Shown here in pieces: positions 49,851 through 58,870 of a stretch of DNA of 64,000 bases. Origin of the DNA: Hyalella azteca. Lineage: Eukaryota; Arthropoda; Malacostraca; Amphipoda; Hyalellidae. The notes under the pieces were generated by a model. That model was not told the DNA's origin and did no database searches. It was given only the letters and a program-made list of their open reading frames with translations. Position 1 is the stretch's first letter, and every line of letters starts with the position of its first letter. The stretch spans positions 124,001 to 188,000 of the forward strand of contig NW_025946489.1 of assembly GCF_000764305.2 (NCBI RefSeq). Reading direction: 5' to 3'. A program made the translations under genes and the position numbers.

Positions 49851-50363
49851 GTGAGACGCGCTAAACTCTTGTATTTTTTACGTCATTACACTTGATTTGG
49901 ATGTCTTGGGTATAAATCATTATAATTTGTTTACATTATGTCATGATAATTTGATTAATGAATCTCCCAAAGATTGCTTAAGGCATTGTTTTTTAAATAT
50001 ACAATAGACGTCATAAACTATAGCTCCTACACGTCATTTCATCGTATTTGCTTATCATAGTCATGAATTTTTAAATAGTTTGTTCCCATTATGCCTTGAT
50101 TATTTGTGATATAGATCCCCTAAAGATCAATGATTTCGGTATTTTTTTAATAGAATTTATACAGAAGCTTTTGAATCATGAACAAATCGATACACCACTC
50201 AGGTTGTAGCTCTTTCTGGTTAAATCATCTTTGCTATCTGTGCAAATTATTTTTGATAAAGTTCATTCCTTCATAAACTTCAATCGCTCGTAGATCAACT
50301 AATTTTCGGCATTGCATTCTTCTTAGATTTCCTTTCTAACACAAGTTTGAAAATTTTTCAAAG

Positions 50364-50520
50364 ATTCGCACTCTGGTCGACCTACCCGGAGTCGGGCAAA
50401 ATTTTCAGGACCATCCCACCATTTTTGGAATTTCTTGGTATGTTCCTAAGGGCATGGCCACCTCCTTGCAGCGCCTGCTCAGCCCAGCGTCAAAAATTGA
50501 GTACATCACCAAAAGATCAG
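50364..50520 (+). CDS. GMC coding block 6
   Basis: Encodes IRTLVDLPGVGQNFQDHPTI, then FGISWYVPKG and LLSPASKIEYITKRS. LPGVGxNxQDHP is a hallmark of the family. The acceptor is TTTTTCAAAG and the donor GTGCTG at 50521 (weak), phase 1. Confidence 0.85.
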
Positions 50521-50958
50521 GTGCTGAAAGTATACTTCTATTTGTTCGAGTCTTGCACTCTTCACTTGATTAAACCTAAAAGTTATTGTGTTGAAATATT
50601 ATAATGATCAACGAAACGCATATTGCACATCACCGATACGATCTGATCAATTACTTTGTGCATTCGCTTTGCCCGTCAATAATTGGAGTAGTTTGCTACC
50701 GTGCTAAATTTGCCATTCATGCAGAGAGTTGGCATAGACGGGTTGACATAGACGGATTAGACGCGTTTGCCAGGGAACACACTTAACAAGCCTAAAGTCT
50801 CAGTTTGCACACACCTGAAAATCCATGACTTTTCTGTTAACATTTTGATAATCGTATCATTTTTCTAGCGCGCCACGTGCCTTGCATTACTTCGTCTTGT
50901 CTCGCAGTAATTCAAGTATTTTACTATCGTATTGTTAAAATTTACCGTACTGAAAAAG

Positions 50959-51116
50959 GTCCTTTGAGTGCACCTTTCGGGATGGAAGGCAACGCTTGGG
51001 TGCGCCTGCGGGAGGGCGACCCGACCTTCCCGGACATTCAATTCCTCATTGCCTCGCTCTCTCTCGGAGTCGACTTCGGTCTGCTCATCTCGCCCACTGT
51101 CGGCTTCAAGAGAGAG
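50959..51116 (+). CDS. GMC coding block 7
   Basis: Encodes GPLSAPFGMEGNAWVRLREG, then DPTFPDIQFLIASLS, FGLLISPTVGFKRE, part of the substrate-binding domain. Joins block 6 in phase 1 (KRS/G). The donor is GTTAAA at 51117, phase 0. Confidence 0.85.
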
Positions 51117-51236
51117 GTTAAAGCAACTCATTTTAATACAACAATTCATAATTTCGTTGATAATGTGTTAGTACATCTTTAAATTATACATTTTATGACT
51201 TTACTTTCTGATGGCGTAGATTTTAAGGGGGGCGTC

Positions 51237-52086
51237 TACCCTAAAGTTTTCGGATTTGGCTTTCTGGTTTTTAGTCTCATCAGCTGACTTTCTGCCCTAT
51301 CCAACGGTACCATTGCAATCTCTGTACGTTGATTTATGCGTTCACGACAGATCATGAAAGGGAGTGGGGTGGGGGAGTTCTTTAACAAATAGAATAGGAG
51401 GAAATTCGCTGCGAGCACTTTAAATAGAGTGTCTGCTTGAGGTGCACCTAAGTTACCCGCCTGGCGTCATATTAGGAGGTGCACATGCAGCCGCTCCCAC
51501 CATCCTTGACTGGAATCAAGCTCCAGTAGCATTGAGCTCCTTGCTACATTGAGTGTCTAATGCGATGCGTGCGGGACTTTGTCGCGCTCTCCTGAATATT
51601 CACACTTGTTGTCGCGGCAAACCTATCTCCTCCTAGAGTTTTGAAGCTACAGCGATTAGACATATACCATTCGATTCGTAAAGACCATACCTATCGAGTA
51701 ACAAAGCTCTTTTTTAGATTTGTGCATATTTTGGAGTCAAAATCGGGGGGAGGGAGGAAAATCTGAAGAAAATGAGAAGAAAACGGGAAAATGCGTGCAA
51801 AAAAACTAAGGCAAAAATAAAAAAATCGGGCTTCGTTACTCGATTGGTATGGTCTTTACGAATCGAATGGTTTATCTTTCATGGCTGTAGCTTGAAAACT
51901 GTAGGAGGAGATAGATTTTTGAAGTGCCCTTTTTTTGTTCGTTCTCTATGAATTTCACGTTTTCTATTAGTTTTTCCGAAAAAGTCACACGAACAAAATC
52001 TGCTTGTATTTCGGTTTTACATATATGTGTGAAGTTTCAGAAAGATCCGTTAGTAAATGTGGAAGTTTTTCTGGTGGGTCCTTTGC
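51237..52086 (+). mobile_element. TTAA-flanked foldback element, copy A (in intron 7)
   Basis: Flanked by TTAA at 51233-51236 and 52087-52090. The left part matches copy B (55513-56604) in inverse orientation: CCTATCCAACGGTACCATTG here, CCAATGGTACCACTGCC in B read inverse. Inside is an inverted repeat of about 40 bp (ATTCGATTCGTAAAGACCAT at 51668; its complement around 51848-51875) enclosing a purine-rich loop with GGGGGGAGGGAGG. There is no transposase. The TTAA target recalls piggyBac, but the ends start GGG, so the family is uncertain. Confidence 0.75.
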
Positions 52087-52502
52087 TTAAGTAGAATACT
52101 ATTTTCACCTGAACAATGAACAATGAACATCTCACTGAAGCTTTGAAACTCTACACCCATTGTACCGTAATCGGCGATGACGGATGTTTAACAATTACAG
52201 AAGCTAAATATGGCAAATAAGTTTTTCCTAAAAAGGAAAGTTTGAAGAAAATTCTACTACAAAACTCTAGCCGGATTCGTCTTTTGAAGCAGAGAGTTCA
52301 CATTAGAAATTCTGAACAATTTCAACGTATAACATTTGAATAACATGGAAATAAATCAAAGATATTGGCGGCCAAAAATATTACAAATGTTCTAAATATT
52401 TTTGACCAAATATTTCGTCCGCGGTTCGTTCGATCGTTCTTACAATGGACGACAATCTTCATTCAAATAGGAACATTTGAAGAAAAAATATTATTATTGC
52501 AG

Positions 52503-52680
52503 GTGTACAACGACTATTTCAAGCCGTACCAGGGCCAGGAAGGCTTCATCATTGGCCCGATGTTAACTGTAGCGAAAAGCCGCGGATCGATCACGCTACG
52601 GTCAAATGATCCTGCAGATCCTCCGCTGATCGATCCCAACTTCCTCAGCCACCCGGACGATGTTGAACTATTTTTGGAGG
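52503..52680 (+). CDS. GMC coding block 8
   Basis: After acceptor TATTATTGCAG it encodes VYNDYFKPYQGQEGFIIGPM, SRGSITLRSNDPADPPLIDP and HPDDVELFLEG, a conserved C-terminal-domain region. The donor is GTTAGT at 52681, phase 1. A damaged copy lies at 43409-43575. Confidence 0.9.
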
Positions 52681-54120
52681 GTTAGTCCAACTCATTTCAA
52701 AACTGTTAAAGCTTTCACAATTGAAATTTTATGTATTTTGAATGACATCAATGGATGTATTGTAAATATAATATTGCTAATGAATGTGTCAGGATAATAA
52801 TGATGAATCCTCAAATTTATACAATATTTTAGCCAAGTGAAATATTATAAATTTGGAAGTAAAGGAAACGATAGTTTCGTGAAGCATAACCAGCCTTTCT
52901 AGTAAATTCAGGATTCTCATCAGAATTCCCATGTTTAACTGCAATTTTCTAGTAAAACCGAGTCGAAATTCTGATTCCATTCTGGGTCGCCCCGTGCCTC
53001 ACTGACTCGGCTTCGAGGTGTATCAGGTGCAAATCGGTCTCCTTCCCTACCCGGCTGAAAATTTCGAGCTCATTGCGGGAGTCGATTGCACGATGGGCCA
53101 AATCTGCGTAATATAACCAAAAATCTCAGCTGGTCAGGCTGTCTCATGTCAGACACTGGTATTTGAGTGAACCATGACAATCTCCCACTCATGGAATAGC
53201 GTCGATGTATGTCCACGCGTACATTTGTTAAGTCGTACGATGGAACGAGATGAGAACTGACTTAACCAATTTTTTGAGTTTACGTAGTACTAGTAGTTAG
53301 ATGGCAATTTCATCAATTATAGGACAAAAATATCTTAATTTATTTTGCCATATTTAAAAACCACAAGCGGTTTGAAGGCATGAAAATGTGATTAAGGTGT
53401 GCAAGAGCAGGAAAATACTTTGTATGTACGTGGCAGTGAAAAATTAATGCATGTAGCTCCAAGAGATAAATATCAAATTCTTATCATAAGACACATAGCT
53501 AGTATGTAAGCTTTTAATTGGCAGAAAAGCAACAAATGAACGTTCGATTTTGCATTCAATGTCTACAAGTTTTTTATTGAATGTTCGGGTAACTATGATT
53601 TTGGGATGACGCTGCATGATATTGTAATGACAGTGCATTGCCTGATGACAGGCATAGAACAATGTACCTTCGGTTATACAAACAAGGTCTACAAATTTTT
53701 AATATGTTGAGGTGAGGTTCACAAGATTGTGAACCGCACAATTATTGTATCATATTGTGGTGCGGTTTACACAATCCCTTCAATTAATTATTCAATGGAT
53801 CCAGCTTAGAGGATAAATTTCCGAACTTGCAATTGAACATGGCAATGTTAGGATTGAAGGTCACAAATTAAAACTCAAATTTCGACGGTAGAAATTGAGC
53901 TACTCTTCACAACAACAACTGTAGGCATAATTTTGTAGACTCGTGCAAAACATTTCGATTGACGGTAAATACAAGTGACGTGTCGTGAGATAACGAGTCG
54001 ATAGCAAATTACACTGGATGTGACGCGCGCATGCAGGAAGAAGTAGGAATGCACGCAAGTCTCGTCTCGCCCTGAACTGCATTACCGCGAACAATTAATT
54101 ACATTTTATGTCGAGGAATA
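52681..54120. other. Intron 8, left part
   Basis: AT-rich. A short GC-richer open stretch (about 53004-53116, 37 codons, containing LLPYPAENFELIAGVDC) stands out but matches nothing I know and follows a TGA. The inverted words AGGTTCACAAGATTGTGAACC near 53712-53735 and a further CGGTTTACACAATCC form a small palindrome cluster. Confidence 0.4.
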
Positions 54121-55437
54121 TTTTTTAAGTAAGTACCGTTTCGTGATTCCGCCGCCGCAGCGCTACGGCCGGTCGGCGTTCCGCGCATACGCGCTGGTTA
54201 CCAACATCTCTTGTCTACGCACTGACGCCATTACTGTCTGATTCTTCATTGAATACGTTGTTTACTGAGTGTTTAAGAAGCCTCCAACAATCGTGAGTCC
54301 CGCTGATTGCGAAGTACGGGCTGTTAGACGATTTCTTAGTGCTAAAGGCGTGAAACCGACCGATATTCATCGTGAGATCGTTCAAGTTTACAGACAAAAC
54401 ATTATGAGCGGTGGAATGGCAAGGAAATGGGTGAGAGCATTTAACGATGGTCGCACAAACGGAGATGGAGAACGGAGTGGGCGTCCTTCGGTCGTTAATG
54501 AAGATTTGGTGAAGAAAGTGGACGAAAAGGTGAGAGAAAACAAACGCTTTACAATTCCGTCTTTGTCCGACTGCTTTCCTCAATATTCTCGTAGTGTTTT
54601 GTATCGCATCATGACCGAGAACTTGAATTAGCGGAAATTGTGTTCACATTGGGTTCCAAAAATGTTGACGGATTTGCACAAAACCCAACGTTTATGGAGT
54701 GCATTGACTTTCCTTGAGCGCTACCACAATGAAGGTGACGATTTTAAAGACCAAATTGTTACTGGTGACGAAACATGGGTGGCCTAGCTACGTCACACCA
54801 GAATCGAAACAACAATCCATGGAATGACGACATTCATCATAACCCAAAAAAATGAATTTTAAGCAAACAATTTCTGCCGGAAACTCATGTGCACAGTTTT
54901 TTGGGACAGAAAATGAGTATTCCTAGTGGAGTTTCTGCCTCGTCATCAGAAAATCAATTCAGCGTCTTATTGTGCGACATTGAAAAATCTGCGTCAAGCA
55001 ATCCAGAACAGAAGACGGGCAAGTTGAGTAAGGGTATTGAATTGCTGCATGACAATGCCCGTCCACATGTGGCTAATCAGACCAAATGTCTCGTCAAATC
55101 ATCTAAAAGGGATACTCTAGATCATCTTCCATACAGCCCTGTTCTGGGGCCCAGCGACTACCATTCATTCCTGCACTTGAAGAAACACCTGGGCGGTCGG
55201 AATCTTCAAGACGATAGCGAAGTCAAGACATTTGTGATGCAGGGGTTAACAAGTCAGGATGCAGAATTTTATCAGGAGAGTATTCAAAAACTGGAGCTAC
55301 GTTATGACAAGAGCCTCAATATTCAAGGAAATTATGTAGAAAAGTAGATTAAGGTACAGGCTTCCATGTAAAAATAAAATTATTGTTATATCTTTGCACG
55401 TCTTTTTTTAATTACAAAACGGTACTTACTTAAAAAA
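54121..55437 (+). mobile_element. Decayed mariner transposon
   Basis: Both ends carry the inverted repeat TTTTTTAAGTAAGTACCGTT (continuing TYGT): 54121-54144, and inverse at 55414-55437, with one mismatch in 24. It is preceded by TA and followed by CA, a decayed TA target duplication. At 1317 bp it has the usual mariner length. It sits in intron 8 of the GMC gene in the same orientation. Confidence 0.9.
54269..55347 (+). pseudogene. Mariner transposase remnant
   Basis: Reads as a mariner (DD34D) transposase broken by several lesions. The first open part (54269-54631, beginning at GTG where an ATG is expected) holds the N-terminal helix-turn-helix region with ERSGRPSVV and FTISLSDCFPQ-like sequence and stops at TAG 54629-54631. 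The same frame continues to VTGDETWV (first catalytic Asp), then a TAG and a frameshift. The middle part has further stops. The last open part (to TAG at 55347) contains LLHDNARPHVANQTK (second Asp) and PYSPVLGPSDYH (third Asp kept, but SPD changed to SPV), ending GNYVEK. It cannot make an active transposase. Confidence 0.9.
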
Positions 55438-55512
55438 CATGCGTCGTACTTCATAACTGGAAACACAGGAATTAGCTGCCATTTTGAATCTGCGCTATGT
55501 TGAAATGATTAA

Positions 55513-56604
55513 GGGGACCGGCTACCTAAAACCGAGGTAGCCTATAACTCCTACAGTTATCATCCGATCATCATGAAACTTCACATACATACGTAAAATG
55601 TAAAAATAATAACATTTTACTTATATGAATTTTTCGAAAAAATTGATAGAAAACGTGATATTCATAGAAAACTGACAAATAACGGGTACTATAGAAAATC
55701 TATCTCCTCCCACAAATATCGTCCTACAATATCGAGACACATATCATTAGATTCGTAAAGACCATACCTATCAACTCTGCCATCCCTTTTTTTCATATTC
55801 CCCATAGTTTTTTTTATGCGCGTTTTTCCCATTTTTTCACTTTTTTCACCCCCTCCCCCCCTTATCCCCCATATATAAGACGAACCATGCACAAATTCAA
55901 AAAAAGCGATGGCTAGGTCGATAGATATGGTATTTACGAATCGAATGATATAACTCTCATTGCTGTAGCTTGAAAACTGTATGAGTAGATAGGTTTTCCG
56001 TGACAATAAGTTGAACTTTTCAAACTTTTCGGGACGGCGCGACAAAGTCCCGTGCACCTCGAAATAGACACTCAATGTAGCATGGATACCAAACTACAGG
56101 CTTCTGTAGCTTTAATCCACTCAAGGATGCTAGCAGCAACTTATAGCGCACCTCTACGTACAATGTTAGGAGGGTAACTGAGCTCAGATGCCAGATACAC
56201 CAAGATATGTAGTCTTGCCGCTTTAATTTTCTAAGGTCTATTTAGTGAAGGAACTCCACCCCCCGCCCCCCATTAAAGCCCGGCCATCTGCGTCAATATT
56301 GCCGTACATGGATCGCAGTAGTATCGTTGGAAAGCTCAGAATGTCAGCTTTAAGATGAGACTAAGCATGTAACTGCAGCACAACTCAAGTAGAAACTATA
56401 TTCAAAGATTTCAGCAGCTAATTACTTTATATCTAATTACTTAAAGAACTCTCCTACCCGCTTCCCTTTAAAGAGACGTCATGAACGTAAATATGGGTGT
56501 ACAGCGATGGCAGTGGTACCATTGGAAAGAGCAGAATTCCAGCTTTCAGATGAGCACAAAAACCGAAAAACGCCAAAATTGTAAATTTTAGGTAGCCGGT
56601 CCCC
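55513..56604 (-). mobile_element. TTAA-flanked foldback element, copy B (in intron 8)
   Basis: Perfect 19-bp inverted ends GGGGACCGGCTACCTAAAA (55513-55531 and inverse at 56586-56604), flanked by TTAA at 55509-55512 and 56605-56608. It contains the same inner inverted motif as copy A (ATTCGTAAAGACCATACC near 55753; GGTATTTACGAATCGAATG near 55929) around a pyrimidine-rich loop (CACCCCCTCCCCCCC), so it lies opposite to copy A. At 1092 bp it has no meaningful open frame; the one at 55689-56075 on the minus strand is within the foldback. Confidence 0.85.
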
Positions 56605-56659
56605 TTAAATAGAGCCCTGTAGAGACACTAGGCTGTTGTTTGCAAATATTTTGGGAGAA

Positions 56660-57060
56660 CTTTAAGGACTGATTCAAGTGGTTATTAGGGGAGAATGCTG
56701 TACACGTTTACAGTATATGTGATTGTTTGGTGCTGGCGAATATAAGAGAAGGGTTTGTACTGGTTAATGTGAAAGAATAATTTGTTCTGCCGTATATGGC
56801 AAATATTTGGTACCCGCAATGGTAGGAGTGTTTGGTCCGGGTGAATGGGGTAGACTGTTTCGTAAATGTAATAATATTGAGCGATGTTGATTAAGAGAAT
56901 GTTGATTGTTGAGTGCAAGTGAATGTTAGAGAATGTTTTGTTTTGGGCAATGTGTGAGAATGTCGAGTGCTGGTGAATAATGCAGATTGTTTTAATCGGT
57001 CAATGTAGGAGAATCTGGCATTCTGGTAAATATTAGAGAATGTTATGGTAATGTGGAAAG
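56660..57060. repeat. Degenerate ~30-40-bp repeat (GAGAATGTT...GGTGAATG)
   Basis: Words such as AGAGAATGTTGATTGTTGAG, GAGAATGTCGAGTGCTGGTG and GGAGAATCTGGCATTCTGGT recur about ten times with variable spacing. Confidence 0.6.
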
Positions 57061-57599
57061 TTGGGGTTGAAAGTTATATTAACTGAAATTATTCCCAGTT
57101 AAAATTCGTGTTTCCTTGCCATTTGCTTAATTGTATCACAGTGATACATTTTTAAGTTTCCATCTAGTTTACACATACATGTATATATAGCGCACAGCGA
57201 TTAAAATGCCTCCTCCCTTTCCCCCAGTATAGGGGGGGAAGGGACAGGGCATTTTTAAACTCACTTTCCTTTCTAACTCACTTTCCGTGTCCGTACCGAA
57301 GCCATAAGGTGTCAAATACGTGCGCCCCACGATCGTACGAAGCTCTTCGGTCTGTGACCAGATTCTAATCATACGCTTATTTCGCTCGTACAACCGAAGC
57401 GGAAAGCGGACATAGAGCCGCTAATTTACGCGCTAGGGAGCTTGGGGCGGCCATGTGCCAGCGGCTGACAGGAATGAAAGTTTCGATATGGTATTACTTA
57501 AATTTTGTGAATTTGATAAATGGAGGTGGCTTTTAAATTCGAATTGTTAATTTACATATTAATTTAACGTAACATAAATCCTGGTATCGTATGTTCCAG

Positions 57600-57678
57600 G
57601 AGTCAAATTCGCGCTCGCCATAGGGAACACTAGTATACAGTCATGCGGGAGAGGATCGGTGCCAGGTTTAACGATCGC
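57600..57678 (+). CDS. GMC coding block 9, with frameshift
   Basis: After acceptor TGTTCCAG it joins block 8 in phase to read GVKFALAIGNTS. It then needs a frame change to continue VMRERIGARFNDR, which matches the family. Five extra bases lie within 57631-57639 (TAGTATACA). The donor is GTAAGA at 57679, and phase 0 is correct only if the five bases are discounted. Short but convincing because both halves and both junctions fit. Confidence 0.8.
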
Positions 57679-57863
57679 GTAAGAAAAGAGGAAAAGAGCG
57701 AATGATATTGAATGTATTTATTTGTCCTGTCTTTTATTTTGATAATAAAAGTTCTAGTCCATGAAAAATATTCATAGAAATAACTGCACGATACTACACT
57801 ATAATTACAAATGCTTACTGATTACAAGCCAGGTTATAGTTAATTTAATGCCTGAATTTTCAG

Positions 57864-58015
57864 CCAGTTCCTGGGTGCAAGCATTTGAGTTACGGATCGG
57901 ATGATTACTGGCGTTGCTTCATCCGCCGGATGACATCACAAAGCTACCATTGTGCCGGCAGCTGCAAGATGGCGCCCTTGTCGGACCCAGAAGGCGTCGT
58001 TACGCCGCGGTTACT
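57864..58015 (+). CDS. GMC coding block 10 (catalytic His region)
   Basis: Acceptor AATTTTCAG. Encodes PVPGCKHLSYGSDDYWRC, then SYHCAGSCKMAPLSDPEGVV and TPRLL. The His of SYHC corresponds to the conserved base of GMC enzymes (usual form YHPVGTCKMG); neighbouring residues are altered (P to C, G to A). The donor is GTGAGT at 58016, phase 2, and is duplicated 16 bp downstream. Confidence 0.85.
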
Positions 58016-58283
58016 GTGAGTCGCGGTTACTGTGAGACCGTACAGTAAAAAATATATGAGCGTCTTAACTGACTGTATCTATCTCGAAATACAATGTATC
58101 GTAAGAATATAACCGCATCGACGACTGCTCTGAGAACCTCTGCTCCAGAAGAACCAACATGCATTATGATCATACATATCGAATGCAAGAGCGATATTCT
58201 AATTATTTTCCACCAATACTCTAATATAACGCTTAACTGTTCACTCGAGTACAATATTGTAGTGTACCACATTCTGTGCGCAG

Positions 58284-58345
58284 TGTTCGGGGAGTCTCCG
58301 GACTACGGGTCATCGACGCGTCCATCATGCCCATCATCACCTCGG
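58284..58345 (+). CDS. GMC coding block 11
   Basis: Acceptor TGTGCGCAG, phase 2. Encodes VRGVSGLRVIDASIMPIITS, near-canonical for the family. The donor is GTGAGC at 58346, phase 1. Confidence 0.9.
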
Positions 58346-58793
58346 GTGAGCCTTCATTCCCTTCACACATATGATTAATAATGCGTCATTTAGCTGAATA
58401 GGTACTAAATATGGTTTTAAATTTGACAATTATTGCCTGGTTCAAATTCAATATTTTTTGCATAACGATAGTAAAAAATAATAAATTTACGAGAAATTAA
58501 AACCATATCCTTCCTCCGCTTGTTTCTAGAAACATTCGGAGCCGGAAAAAGACATGAAATTAGATTGAATTTTCTTGATGAAGTAAAGTTTTTATTAGCT
58601 TCAATCATTATTGAAGTTATGAACTAGCTGGGAGCTCCGGCTAAGAAATGAATTTCACGGACGCACATGTATCTATAGTTCCCTGACCAATGTAGTTTTC
58701 TAATTACTATTTCTTTCATTTTAGTTTGATATTTAATTTATTTTAGATTACTATAATAACCTTCAATCAATAAAAATAATCTTCTGTGTGTAG

Positions 58794-58870
58794 GTAACAC
58801 GAACGCCCCTTCCATCATGATCGGCGAGAGAGGCGCGGATTTCATCAAGGAAGATCACGGGTTCGCTTAA
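58794..58870 (+). CDS. GMC coding block 12 (C-terminus and stop)
   Basis: Acceptor GTGTGTAG, phase 1. Encodes GNTNAPSIMIGERGADFIKE, then DHGFA and a TAA at 58868-58870. The Asn of NTNAP is the second conserved active-site position. The first AATAAA I see downstream is at 59417, about 550 bp away. Confidence 0.9.

Larger units (their letters stand above)
47403..58870 (+). pseudogene. GMC-family FAD oxidoreductase (glucose dehydrogenase-like), probably inactivated
   Basis: Twelve coding blocks in order on the plus strand reconstruct most of a GMC oxidoreductase. This family comprises FAD-dependent, usually secreted enzymes that oxidise sugars, alcohols or ecdysteroids. Seen: a hydrophobic N-terminus, the FAD-binding GSGSAG motif with VLVLEAGG, the VVLSAGAVD...SPKLLLLSGVG signature-2 region, LPGVGQNFQDHP, the SYHCAGSCKM segment holding the expected catalytic His, and SGNTNAP near the C-terminus. 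Three defects point to a pseudogene: a 7-bp insertion in block 5, a 5-bp insertion in block 9, and absence of the central region (about 150 residues in relatives, including the GGSS signature). Blocks are GC-rich against AT-rich introns, and the protein sequence is otherwise well kept, so inactivation would be recent. Assembly error is the main alternative. Substrate cannot be told. Confidence 0.85.

Noticed and set aside
54215..54583. 122-codon minus-strand frame
   Set aside because: Antisense shadow of the mariner transposase.
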